37,236 nucleotides of DNA, taken from the NCBI GenBank assembly GCA_937891165.1, contig CALAEX010000159.1, positions 1-37,236 on the forward strand, written 5' to 3'. This document shows, in pieces, positions 22,586 to 31,771 of this stretch (its first letter is position 1; each line of letters opens with the position of its first letter). The DNA is from an uncultured Lachnospiraceae bacterium. GTDB lineage: Bacteria; Bacillota; Clostridia; Lachnospirales; Lachnospiraceae. Both the position numbers and the translations under genes were made by a program. The notes beneath the pieces were generated by a model. It made no database searches. It saw nothing but the letters and a program-made list of their open reading frames with translations, and was not told where the DNA came from.

Positions 22586-22639
22586 CTAAACTTGGTGGTC
22601 AGTTTAGCCAACTCAATCTTCGGGCGTTTACACCCACCA
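22586..22639 (+). promoter_or_regulatory. Predicted H-type pseudoknot in the tail-chaperone leader
   Basis: CTAAACT (22586-22592) pairs perfectly with AGTTTAG (22601-22607). The 8-nt loop contains TGGTGG (22593-22598), which is complementary to CCACCA (22634-22639) downstream. This is an H-type pseudoknot of 7 and 6 bp in the 88-nt gap before the chaperone gene, about 10 nt before its ribosome binding site. Confidence 0.6.
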
Positions 22640-22665
22640 CTTTAATTAATAGGAGGATTAAAATC

Positions 22666-23016
22666 ATGGACAATATAGTAATTATCAAAATTGATGGAAT
22701 AGAATATGAATTTAAGTTAAAAAGTTCACAAATTTTATATTTAGAAAAGAAATTAAAAAGAAATATATTCGAAGCGTTCCAAAATCCAGATTTTACAGTA
22801 ATGTGTAATATATTTTATGCTTGTTCAAGTGACGTTTGTAAACTAAAATATAAAAATGAGGGAGACCTATTTGACGCATTATTAGCTGAGTATGGTATGC
22901 AAGAATTAACTGAAAAATACTTATCTGAAATAGTACAAAAATCAGGATTAGTACAAAGACAAAAGGAAATACCAACTCCCAGCGAAGAAATTAAAGAAAA
23001 GGCTTGGAGTAAGTAG
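22666..23016 (+). CDS. Tail assembly chaperone (G-like product)
   Basis: A 116-residue protein with ATAGGAGG before the ATG. The start (VIIKIDGIEYEFKLKSSQIL YLEKKL) and a helical remainder with FDALLAEYGMQELTEKYLSE are typical of the first tail chaperone of Firmicute siphophages, which coats the tape measure during tail assembly. The end (PTPSEEIKEKAWSK) overlaps an open +1 frame that continues for about 120 codons. This is the usual arrangement where a fraction of ribosomes shift to make a longer GT-like product. Confidence 0.78.
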   Translation: MDNIVIIKIDGIEYEFKLKSSQILYLEKKLKRNIFEAFQNPDFTVMCNIFYACSSDVCKLKYKNEGDLFDALLAEYGMQELTEKYLSEIVQKSGLVQRQKEIPTPSEEIKEKAWSK

Positions 23017-23362
23017 TATATTTGAAGACGAAAACAAATACGACCCATTAGCAGGATTTCACATTGTTCACGACCTATATGCAGAATTAGTCAAACAAGG
23101 TTGTGAATTACGCACCCTTTATGATTATTCTTGTAAAGAGTTAATGTTTATTTTGAAATATAAACGTGAAGGATTGGCTTATAAAATTTGGCGTCTAGGT
23201 AGTATGAATAGAGCGGCGTTTAACGCAAAATCTTACCCAGGTAAAATGGAAGAAGCTATCCCAGAATTATTTGAAAAGAAAACTAAAAATGCTCCGATGC
23301 CAGATTGGCTGAGAGAAGATTATGAGAAGAAAATAAATAAGGCAGTAAAACGAACAAGGTAA
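22952..23362 (+). CDS. Tail assembly chaperone extension, made by frameshifting (T-like)
   Basis: Open in the +1 frame relative to the preceding gene from about 22952 to the stop at 23362. No ribosome binding site or start codon fits a separate gene; the ATG at 23144 is internal and would cut a conserved stretch. The product reads LGVSSIFEDENKYDPLAGFH, then LYDYSCKELMFILKYKREGL and ends in basic helices. CCC-AGC at 22978-22983 is a possible +1 slip site (CCC to CCA), giving a fusion of about 231 residues. Slips further on (AAG-GCT, AGT-AAG-TAG) or a -2 shift are equally possible. Role: tail assembly. Confidence 0.72.
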   Translation, partial: YKDKRKYQLPAKKLKKRLGVSSIFEDENKYDPLAGFHIVHDLYAELVKQGCELRTLYDYSCKELMFILKYKREGLAYKIWRLGSMNRAAFNAKSYPGKMEEAIPELFEKKTKNAPMPDWLREDYEKKINKAVKRTR

Positions 23363-23406
23363 TGAGTAGTATTAAAATAGATTTAGGTTGTAGGAGGTAG
23401 TTTAAT

Positions 23407-26400
23407 ATGGCAGATAAAGAATTAGATGGACTTATTATACCCATTATAGCAGAAGCTCAAGAAGGCACTGCTAAACTTGCAGTTCACAAATTAACTAGAG
23501 AATTTTTGCAAAATCTTAAAAAGGGCTATATTGAAGTTCCTGCCGAAATAAATTTTGGAGATAACGCCTCTGACAAATTAAAAGAAGCCCAAAAAGACTT
23601 TGCTAAACAATGGAAAGCAGTGTCTAAAAAGGGCTTCTTTGCTGATTCAGAATTTATTACGAAGGCTCAAAAAAAGCAATTAGATGATTTTGTAAATTCA
23701 TTTAAAGAATTAAAAAATTTAGCAAAAAAAGAAGGTAAGCGTGGGACAAACCAATGGAAACGAAAAACACCAAAAGGAGAGGTAGGCGAAGAAGGAAGTT
23801 TAAAAGGTTTGGCTGATGCTCTTTCTTCATACGAAAAACAAGTAAAAGATAGAGAAAAAAGCATTGAAGAATACCAAAAAGCATTAGCTTTGCAAAAAGA
23901 AAAAGCTGAAAAAGAAGCACAAGAAGCGAAAAAAGCGGCTAATAAAACTAAAAAAGAAATTAAACAATCTGGTGGTATTAAGAAGACACGTGCAGAAGGT
24001 ACAAAACCAACAAGACGCAAGAGAACTACAGGTAATATGTCAAAACAAAGTATAGAAGCTTTGACAGAAATGAACCGTAGATTGATGCAACAAGCCGAAG
24101 ATGAAAAAATACAAGATGCTATCGAATCTTATGAGGCTGAACAAAGATCTAAAGCCAGATTCAAATCAGTTGGTCTATCTAGTATTTTGAAACAATTAGG
24201 TGATGAAAGAATAACTGATTTAAGGGATAGTAAAGATCGTGGCGTTGATGCAGGTCGTACAAATAGTCATTTGTTGCGTTTATCAGCTAGACAAGGTGGG
24301 CATAATAGTTTTCTTGAACAACAAATGTCTCGTAGCAAAAAAGATTTCTACAAAAAATATGGTAAGGAAGTTAAATATAAAACTATTGTTAATAAAGAAG
24401 AACGTGAGGCATATTTAGCTGAACGAAGAAAAGACCAACAAATACAAGGTCGAAATAAAAATACACTTACAAAAGAACAAAAAGCAGCAGGTTTAAGTGA
24501 TGCGATGTTAAAAACTGTTTCTAAAACATTAAAAGCAATACAAGATGAAAATCCAGAAACAACTTTAGCTGATTTAGCAAAAACATTAGAAGCTGTTAAA
24601 ATATATAATGACAAAGCAGGGCGTACATCATTAGACACAGCGCTTGGTGCAGTAAATATGGCATTAGGTAAAGCTTTTCATTTAGATAATTATTTTGACA
24701 TAGGGTATGGTAGCAACGACTATAGCAAAGATGAAGACCCAGAAGACAGAGATTATGCATTGAAACATAATCCATTTATACAAGAAGCTATAGGACTAAT
24801 ATTCAATCGTATTTCAGCTCAAATGTCAGAAACAGATATGAGCGCGGCAGAAATAGCAAGACAAAGAAAAATTATAGCAAAAATAACAAAGGAAGCTCCT
24901 GATGACGGAAGGTCTGTTCTAAGTAAATATGGTCCTGGTGTAAGTATAGCATCTAAAGAATTAGAAAAATTATTCCCAGATGTAGATAATATCGATTCTT
25001 TAATTCAAGATGCAACAAATGAAATGTCTAAGAAGCTTACTAGCGTTGAAAATACAATAAAAGAAACAATGGCACCTGTTGCGAAGTCAACACGAGACGC
25101 AGTAAAAATAACTAATAAACAATTAATTAATGACAAAGTAAGTCAAGTTGCAGAAGGCGTACTAGATAAACAAGAAGTTGTAATTGGTGAAGAAAATAAA
25201 GAAATCAATAAAAAAGATGCTGGTACAGGTTTCAATACTGAGACAAAGGCTGAAAGAGTGATAAAGGCGGCAGAATCATTAGACCAAATTGTACGAGCAA
25301 GAGAAATGGTAGGTAGTGTGACTTCTGAAAATACTACTTATACAGACGTATTAAATGAAATTGCTAAACAACTTGAAAATTCTCAGGCATACACAAAAGC
25401 CATATTTGGTTGTTTAGTAGGAATATCAAATGATATTGTATCAAAAAGTACAAAAAAAATATACGACAGAGCATTTAATCAAGGGTTCAAAGGTGGTAAA
25501 AACAGTCGAGCATTTAAAGAAAATATTAAAGCCGTGAGACCAGGTGAAACTCCAATTGGTCCACCAAAGAAAAGAGGCAGACCAAGAAAAACACCTGAGT
25601 TTACAGCATTAGACGTTTACAGAGAAATGATAGATGGAAAATGGACGCCTTCAACTGTGCAAGACAAAACGTACTCAGAAAACTTACCAACTATCTCACC
25701 ATACAAAGAACCTTCTGCTAAATTGAAAAAAGAGATAGATTATAAAACATCTCCAGAATATTATGAACAATTATTAAGAAAAGAAATTCAAAAACGAATC
25801 AGACTTGAGAAAAGAACTATAGAAGAAAAACAAAGACAAATCACTCGTGAACGTGAGTTTAAAAAGAAAGAAGCGTTACACAATAAAGTTCAATTAAAAG
25901 CGGCTGAGAACAGAAGAAAACATCAAGAAAAGCTTAGAAGACAAGCGATGATTGATAAAGATACTGTTGCAGGTCAAGTTGGTCAAATAGATGAAGTGCA
26001 ACAAGAGCGACAAGTAACTACAGTTTTCAATAAATTACAAAGTATATTGAAGAAAGTAGTAGCACCTTCTTCAGAGGCGTCTCGTATTTTAGATATGGAT
26101 GAAAAATCTCGTAATGCCGAATACGCTAAACGTCTTGAAAAATTTGGTGAACCTAGAGGCAGAGATGCTAGTGACACAGGCGCAATTGCTGCAATTCGAT
26201 ATATGAAAGGTTTGTGGCGTGGATATGACAAAGTCGGTATTAATGACTCATTATTCCAAGACATAAAACTTACAAAAGGTATTGGTGACATTGATAAAAA
26301 AGGAATCTTAAGTGGATTACAAAAAGCAATTACAGATAATATGTTTGAGGCTCAAACTGGAGGAGCATTAAGAAACATATTAGGCTCTATGACTTTATAC

Positions 26401-29157
26401 ATTGGACAACCATCATTAGAAAAATCTCGTGCGAAAGCAGAAGGTTTAAATCAAGTAATGTCTGACGTAAGACAGGAAATACTAGATTTAACTAGTAAGG
26501 CAAAAAGCAAAGAAAGTACATTACGAGAGATGGAAGAACAAGGAAATGCTAAATTTGATAAACAAGGTAATATGATTTATGGTACTCCAGCAGCAAGAAA
26601 ACTTTTTGTTGACATGGAAGAACAAAAAGATAGACTAAAATCATTATTAGCAGAAGCAAATAATGTAAACAAAGTTGTAGAAGACTGTGGATACGATGTT
26701 GATAAGATTATAAAACGTTTAGGTTTTGTGGCTCCAGAATTAGTAAAAGAGAACGTAATATTAAAAAACATAAATTCTGGATTAGATAAAAATGGAAAAG
26801 CATTGAAACATCAAACAAGACTTGGTGAGATATTGAATTATACATTCCAATTAATGTCTCGTCATGTAGGACAAATGTTCAAGAATTGGATAATGATGCT
26901 AAATCCGTTGAATGGAGTTAAAAAATTATTCAGTGATTTCTCAAGTTATAGTCCTAAGTGGCAAAGAACAATGAATGTAATTAAATATAACCTACGTGAC
27001 ATCGTCTTGCCGATAATAGAAAAAATAGCGCAATTGTTAGTGAACATGATTGGATTTGTAGATATAATTTTACAAAAAGTGCAAGAAGCTTTTGGACGAA
27101 AACCAATCAGTTTATTCGACCAAGAAAATGCCGATAAAGTCAAGAAGACATATGAAGACATGTATGATATATCTGCTGGATTTGATGAATTACATGACAT
27201 TGGTTCATCTGCTTCTGAAAATAATCCAGATAACTTACTAGGTGACATATATACACCAGAATTATCACAAAAATGGACAGAATTAGCAGAGAGAATTGGA
27301 AATCTATTCAAAGGAATAATAACTGGAGACTTAGGTTTCGGTGATGTAATGAAAGAAATCTTAGGTATCGCATGGCAAGGTATTACAACTTTATGGAGTG
27401 AAATAATAAAACCATTTGTAATGAATACATTATGGCCATTCATTAAAGAAAACTGGTTAGAAATACTAGGATGGATACTTGGTGCATTCTTAGTTTGGAA
27501 AGGCTTAAATGTAATGGGTAACTTATTGTGGAACGCTATTTTTGGTAAATTTACATTCAGCGGTATAAGTGGATTATTTGGTAAAGTCGGCGGATGGATT
27601 GTGAAATTACTTGGTGCAACTGGCTTTGGTAGTGGAATTATAACTGCTTTCAAATCACTATTAGCTGGTGGTAGTCATAGCGCTTTGGGTACAATCGGAG
27701 AAATGTTCACAAACTCAGCAGCCATAAGCGAAGCTGGTGGATGGGGATCAATGCTTGGATTTGCAATAGCAAAAGCACTTGTTGGTACTCTATCAATTGC
27801 ATTAGGTACAAAAGGATTAGTGGATGCGTTTGACTCTGCTGCTGATAAGACATCTTACAACCAAGGACTTATGACAAGTGGAGGTAATGCCGAAGATAAA
27901 AAAGGTATCGGAGGAGATATTCTAAAAGGAGCTGGTTCTGGTGCCGCAATTGGATTTGGTATTGGACAAATAGTCCCAGTAATAGGTCCAGTCATAGGAG
28001 CGGCAATTGGTGCTATAGTTGGAACAATAACTACTTCATTAGCTCCTGCATTTGAAAAGGCAGAAATCGCAGCGAGAAACATGAACAACGAAATGCAAAA
28101 AATAGAATATTACCAAGGACAAGTACAAGGATACTCAACCGAAGTGCAAAAATTAAATGAGATGTCAAATTTATTAAATCAAACATTACAAGCACAAACA
28201 GAAAAAGTAATAAACGAAGGTATAGAATTGGGAATTAGTAGAGACCGTATGAACGAATTAACTACAGCAGTAATAAATGGACAATTCAGTACAGACATGT
28301 TAACTGGAAGTGAAATTTCATTAACAGATAGTTTGATACAATTAAGTCATCATCAATCACAAAACGAAGAAGCTACTAAGAAATTAACAGAAGCAAAACG
28401 TAAATTAGAAAGAGCAGAATTAGACTTAGCTATTGCAGAGGATATTGCGGCAGGTAACTTTGAAATGGCGGCGGCCAGAGTAGAATATGCTGTGGCAGCA
28501 GAAATTTATGACGTAGAAGAAGGTACTAAGAAAATGGTACAAATAGCTAAAGAAGGGTCAGCAGATCAAGCGGCGGCAATGTTGCGAGATATGTCTCCTG
28601 AATTACAAGCAAAATTCCAAAAAGAGTACAGTTTAGTCGAAGGTGGATTAGACGAATTAGTTGAATTATATATGGGATACAGTGAAGATGAACGAGAATA
28701 TTTCTTGCAAAATTTAACTGGTGAAGTTCAAAGAGAAATGGAAGCAAGAGTCGCTGCAATTGAACAAGCAGTGCAAAATGCACCATGGTGGCAACGTCTA
28801 TTAGATATAGGAAACGATGGTAAAATTTTTGGACATTCATATGTAGATGTACCAGGATACGCAACAGGAACAAATTACGTACCAAGCGACGGATTAGCAT
28901 ACTTACATAAAGGTGAAGCTGTTATTCCTGCTAAATACAACGAAGGAATTGGAATACAAGGAAAAGCATATCAACAACAAGCTGTAGTAAACAATCAACT
29001 AATTAACGCTGTTAACAGATTAGAAAATACAATGAAACAAGGCATAAATGTAAACGGTCAATTCGTACAAAGAGGAAGTGACTTAGTGGCAGTAGTAAAT
29101 AAGACTAAATCACAAACAGGAGCCGACTTACTAAGTAATGTCGCTTATGCGAGATAA
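23407..29157 (+). CDS. Tape measure protein
   Basis: A 1916-residue protein with TAGGAGGT before the ATG. Residues 1-700 are charged and mainly helical. An AT-hook-like GRPRKTP tract lies at 719-730. Hydrophobic, membrane-type segments follow at about 1337-1420 (NWLEILGWILGAFLVWKGL and Gly-rich stretches) and 1501-1550 (GAAIGFGIGQIVPVIGPVIG). The C-terminal YATGTNYVPSDGLAYLHKGE then AVIPAKYN is a well-known ending of siphovirus tape measures. The protein sets tail length. At the usual about 0.15 nm per residue, this predicts a tail near 290 nm. It also enters the host membrane during DNA injection. Confidence 0.95.
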   Translation: MADKELDGLIIPIIAEAQEGTAKLAVHKLTREFLQNLKKGYIEVPAEINFGDNASDKLKEAQKDFAKQWKAVSKKGFFADSEFITKAQKKQLDDFVNSFKELKNLAKKEGKRGTNQWKRKTPKGEVGEEGSLKGLADALSSYEKQVKDREKSIEEYQKALALQKEKAEKEAQEAKKAANKTKKEIKQSGGIKKTRAEGTKPTRRKRTTGNMSKQSIEALTEMNRRLMQQAEDEKIQDAIESYEAEQRSKARFKSVGLSSILKQLGDERITDLRDSKDRGVDAGRTNSHLLRLSARQGGHNSFLEQQMSRSKKDFYKKYGKEVKYKTIVNKEEREAYLAERRKDQQIQGRNKNTLTKEQKAAGLSDAMLKTVSKTLKAIQDENPETTLADLAKTLEAVKIYNDKAGRTSLDTALGAVNMALGKAFHLDNYFDIGYGSNDYSKDEDPEDRDYALKHNPFIQEAIGLIFNRISAQMSETDMSAAEIARQRKIIAKITKEAPDDGRSVLSKYGPGVSIASKELEKLFPDVDNIDSLIQDATNEMSKKLTSVENTIKETMAPVAKSTRDAVKITNKQLINDKVSQVAEGVLDKQEVVIGEENKEINKKDAGTGFNTETKAERVIKAAESLDQIVRAREMVGSVTSENTTYTDVLNEIAKQLENSQAYTKAIFGCLVGISNDIVSKSTKKIYDRAFNQGFKGGKNSRAFKENIKAVRPGETPIGPPKKRGRPRKTPEFTALDVYREMIDGKWTPSTVQDKTYSENLPTISPYKEPSAKLKKEIDYKTSPEYYEQLLRKEIQKRIRLEKRTIEEKQRQITREREFKKKEALHNKVQLKAAENRRKHQEKLRRQAMIDKDTVAGQVGQIDEVQQERQVTTVFNKLQSILKKVVAPSSEASRILDMDEKSRNAEYAKRLEKFGEPRGRDASDTGAIAAIRYMKGLWRGYDKVGINDSLFQDIKLTKGIGDIDKKGILSGLQKAITDNMFEAQTGGALRNILGSMTLYIGQPSLEKSRAKAEGLNQVMSDVRQEILDLTSKAKSKESTLREMEEQGNAKFDKQGNMIYGTPAARKLFVDMEEQKDRLKSLLAEANNVNKVVEDCGYDVDKIIKRLGFVAPELVKENVILKNINSGLDKNGKALKHQTRLGEILNYTFQLMSRHVGQMFKNWIMMLNPLNGVKKLFSDFSSYSPKWQRTMNVIKYNLRDIVLPIIEKIAQLLVNMIGFVDIILQKVQEAFGRKPISLFDQENADKVKKTYEDMYDISAGFDELHDIGSSASENNPDNLLGDIYTPELSQKWTELAERIGNLFKGIITGDLGFGDVMKEILGIAWQGITTLWSEIIKPFVMNTLWPFIKENWLEILGWILGAFLVWKGLNVMGNLLWNAIFGKFTFSGISGLFGKVGGWIVKLLGATGFGSGIITAFKSLLAGGSHSALGTIGEMFTNSAAISEAGGWGSMLGFAIAKALVGTLSIALGTKGLVDAFDSAADKTSYNQGLMTSGGNAEDKKGIGGDILKGAGSGAAIGFGIGQIVPVIGPVIGAAIGAIVGTITTSLAPAFEKAEIAARNMNNEMQKIEYYQGQVQGYSTEVQKLNEMSNLLNQTLQAQTEKVINEGIELGISRDRMNELTTAVINGQFSTDMLTGSEISLTDSLIQLSHHQSQNEEATKKLTEAKRKLERAELDLAIAEDIAAGNFEMAAARVEYAVAAEIYDVEEGTKKMVQIAKEGSADQAAAMLRDMSPELQAKFQKEYSLVEGGLDELVELYMGYSEDEREYFLQNLTGEVQREMEARVAAIEQAVQNAPWWQRLLDIGNDGKIFGHSYVDVPGYATGTNYVPSDGLAYLHKGEAVIPAKYNEGIGIQGKAYQQQAVVNNQLINAVNRLENTMKQGINVNGQFVQRGSDLVAVVNKTKSQTGADLLSNVAYAR

Positions 29158-29171
29158 GGAGGTAGATGAAT

Positions 29172-29822
29172 ATGGCAGAATATATACCAGATAACGGTTG
29201 GGGTGGATTATCTAAATATCAATATGAGGACCATAGGCATATGCCTCTGTTCCTTATAAACGGTATGATACCACCAGACAACTTTAGATATGGATATACA
29301 GAATCAACAGAACAACTAGTTAAATCACAAAGAAATTCAAAGGGTGTTGTCGTAGCAAAAAAAGTTGGAGAAGCCTACGACAACTCCACAGGTAAACGTT
29401 TGTTGAAATTTGATGGTCTTGAGTGGCCATTACTAGCAAATAGTGATTATAGATGGTTACAAGAACAAATAGAAAAATTCTATTGTTACGTAACTTTCTA
29501 TGATGCAAGAGCAGGTTATCAACCAATGGGAGTAGATCCGTTTAGTGACAAAGATGATAGATTTATATATTCTACTGGTGTGCAAACTACTGGTAGAGTG
29601 GTTACTAAAAAATTCTATTGGGGAGACTTCTCAGCTGAACCTTGGCAATTCACCAGAGACACTGATATTGGTGTGTTAGTACCATCTTATTACATAAATG
29701 TAAAAGTAAATTTAATAGATTGTGGAGAAAAATACTTGGAACCTGGCGATCCAAATTATGTGGACCCAAGTAAATTTGGTCCACCATACGAAGGAAGTAG
29801 CCAATGGCCAAATGAATATTAA
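29172..29822 (+). CDS. Distal tail protein-like / minor tail protein
   Basis: A 216-residue protein. ATG 29172 is preferred: AAGGAGGT (29156-29163) lies eight bases before it, against only two for the ATG at 29166. It is aromatic-rich with a core of strands (HRHMPLFLINGMIPPDN, LLKFDGLEWPLLANSDYRWL, FYCYVTFYDARAGYQP) and no membrane segment. The slot between tape measure and hub is where Dit, the first tail-tip ring, is normally encoded. The sequence does not show a clear Dit signature, so the assignment rests mainly on position. Confidence 0.6.
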   Translation: MAEYIPDNGWGGLSKYQYEDHRHMPLFLINGMIPPDNFRYGYTESTEQLVKSQRNSKGVVVAKKVGEAYDNSTGKRLLKFDGLEWPLLANSDYRWLQEQIEKFYCYVTFYDARAGYQPMGVDPFSDKDDRFIYSTGVQTTGRVVTKKFYWGDFSAEPWQFTRDTDIGVLVPSYYINVKVNLIDCGEKYLEPGDPNYVDPSKFGPPYEGSSQWPNEY

Positions 29823-29842
29823 AATAAGGAAAGGAGAAAACT

Positions 29843-31771
29843 ATGTCAACTTTAAACTTAACACAAACAGATTTGAATGTACCATTACGAGGACTAACTG
29901 ACGTAGATATAATGATGTTCTTACCTGATAAGAACATCTCTTTTCCAAGTAATGCTGTAACAATGAACACAAAAGCATTATCTTATACGAGTAATTTACA
30001 ATCATTACTTGAATTCTCAAGTTTACCACAAGCAAATATTGCTACATTTGAAAATAATTCTTGGATATTAGATGGAAGTTTTATTTCTCCATCAGAATCT
30101 TATAGTGGTGGAGGAGACAGCTACTCAGGTTATATTTCAAATGATTTAACTGATGACAATGGAGATTATACTACTAATCCAATTTTAACTGTAAAATTAT
30201 CAGCAATAGCAAAAAATATAGAATATATTTCAGTAAAATTTGCTGGTGGAATAGACACAAGTTATCCAAAAACATTCAAAATCAGAACTTATAATGCTTC
30301 TAGTGAACAAATAAATGAGCATGTATTCGACACAGCAGAAGAAGCAGGTTTACCGTTATTAATTGCTCCAATAGGAGACCAAAATGTCATGAGTTTTGAA
30401 TTTGAATTTGTTGGAACCGTATGTCCTCATAGACGTTCAAGATTAAATAAAATAATGTTTGGAAAAGCAGAACAAGTTGAAAAACATTATCTACAATCTT
30501 GGAGTATAGATGACAAAGCATCTCTAGTAGCAGATAGTATTCCTACAAAGACACTTACTTATTCTGTTATAAACTATGATGGAGACTACGATATTGACAA
30601 TCCAGGAAACAAAATACCAAAAGATTATGGTGACGTACTAATAATGTTCACATTTGGAATGGAAGAAAACAACTTTTGGAAATACGCTCCTACAAAAACA
30701 TTTAATTTAACAGATATTTCTACAACACCAGACGGAGTAGTAACATTTACTTGTGGTTCACTATTAGATACATTAGTGAAAACATACGATAGAGATATAT
30801 ACGAAGGTAAGAGAACTATCGCAACTGTAATGAGAGATCTTTTGTCTTTTTCAAATGTTGCAATTGACCAATGTGAACTAAATGAATTTGGAGATTATGA
30901 AATTAATATTCCATTACCAGAAACTTCGGTAAGAGAAATAATCCAAAGATTGGCTTTCTCTTGTGGCGCAACACTTACGGTGGATGACAATAATAAGATA
31001 GTCTTTTCAAAAAAGAATATAAGTGATATAACAAATGTATCAAAATTTCAATTTAGTCAACCAGAACCATTTTACGAAGCAGGTGTATTACTTGAAGAAC
31101 CACACGCAGAAGCATTAGCAAATACAATAAATATAGGAATGTACACATACGATAGTAAAATTGTAACAGAATATAATGAAGACGGAAGTGAAAAATTATC
31201 AGAACTAGGGACAATAGATGTGTTCACAATTAACCCTACTAGAATAAGCTTTTCTGCTACTGCTGGACATGCGCAATTTGATGACGCTGATTTGGAACAA
31301 CAATATGCTGAAATTAGTAAAATTGATGAAATATATTCGCAACACGCAATCATTACAGTAGCTTGGAACGAAGCTGCGGCAACCTTACCAATCAAAGTAA
31401 AAGTACTTGGTAAGAAAGTGGAAACTACTAAGACTATGCCAAAAACAGCTAATATGGATACACTGCTATTAGACTCTGGATTGGCACTTACAACTCCTGA
31501 TAACATAGACGAAGATACATATAGAAAAAGAAACCCAACAGCAGATTTATCAGTGAAATCTACATTTTATTATACAGATTGGTATGGAGCAAAATTCAAA
31601 TATAAATGTAAAACTAGAGGCGAATATTTAGTAAAAGCAGGAGACATAATACTACTTGAAACTCCATTTTCAAATGGAGAGGCAAACCGTGTAGGATATG
31701 TATTAAGAAATTCATACTCAGACAACGGAGATAGTGGTGAGATGGAGGTGATTACAATTGGCAACGGTTAG
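29843..31771 (+). CDS. Tail tip / baseplate hub protein (Tal-like)
   Basis: A 642-residue protein with AAAGGAG before the ATG. Residues ~30-210 look like a beta-sandwich module (WILDGSFISPSES, YISVKFAGGIDTSYPKTFKI). Residues from about 220 resemble the gp27-type hub: WSIDDKASLVADSIPTKTLT, FTCGSLLDTLVKTYDRDIYE, then IREIIQRLAFSCGATLTVDD. The latter is the familiar 'i..la...g....d..g.i.f' hub strand. It ends in YKCKTRGEYLVKAGDIILLE. No peptidase or lysozyme domain is visible. The hub closes the tail tip and anchors fibres. It overlaps the next gene by 14 nt. Confidence 0.8.
   Translation: MSTLNLTQTDLNVPLRGLTDVDIMMFLPDKNISFPSNAVTMNTKALSYTSNLQSLLEFSSLPQANIATFENNSWILDGSFISPSESYSGGGDSYSGYISNDLTDDNGDYTTNPILTVKLSAIAKNIEYISVKFAGGIDTSYPKTFKIRTYNASSEQINEHVFDTAEEAGLPLLIAPIGDQNVMSFEFEFVGTVCPHRRSRLNKIMFGKAEQVEKHYLQSWSIDDKASLVADSIPTKTLTYSVINYDGDYDIDNPGNKIPKDYGDVLIMFTFGMEENNFWKYAPTKTFNLTDISTTPDGVVTFTCGSLLDTLVKTYDRDIYEGKRTIATVMRDLLSFSNVAIDQCELNEFGDYEINIPLPETSVREIIQRLAFSCGATLTVDDNNKIVFSKKNISDITNVSKFQFSQPEPFYEAGVLLEEPHAEALANTINIGMYTYDSKIVTEYNEDGSEKLSELGTIDVFTINPTRISFSATAGHAQFDDADLEQQYAEISKIDEIYSQHAIITVAWNEAAATLPIKVKVLGKKVETTKTMPKTANMDTLLLDSGLALTTPDNIDEDTYRKRNPTADLSVKSTFYYTDWYGAKFKYKCKTRGEYLVKAGDIILLETPFSNGEANRVGYVLRNSYSDNGDSGEMEVITIGNG

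Noticed and set aside
23144..23362. Separate 72-residue gene starting at ATG 23144
   Set aside because: No ribosome binding site, and the same frame is open and conserved-looking well upstream, so it is the frameshift extension of the tail chaperone.
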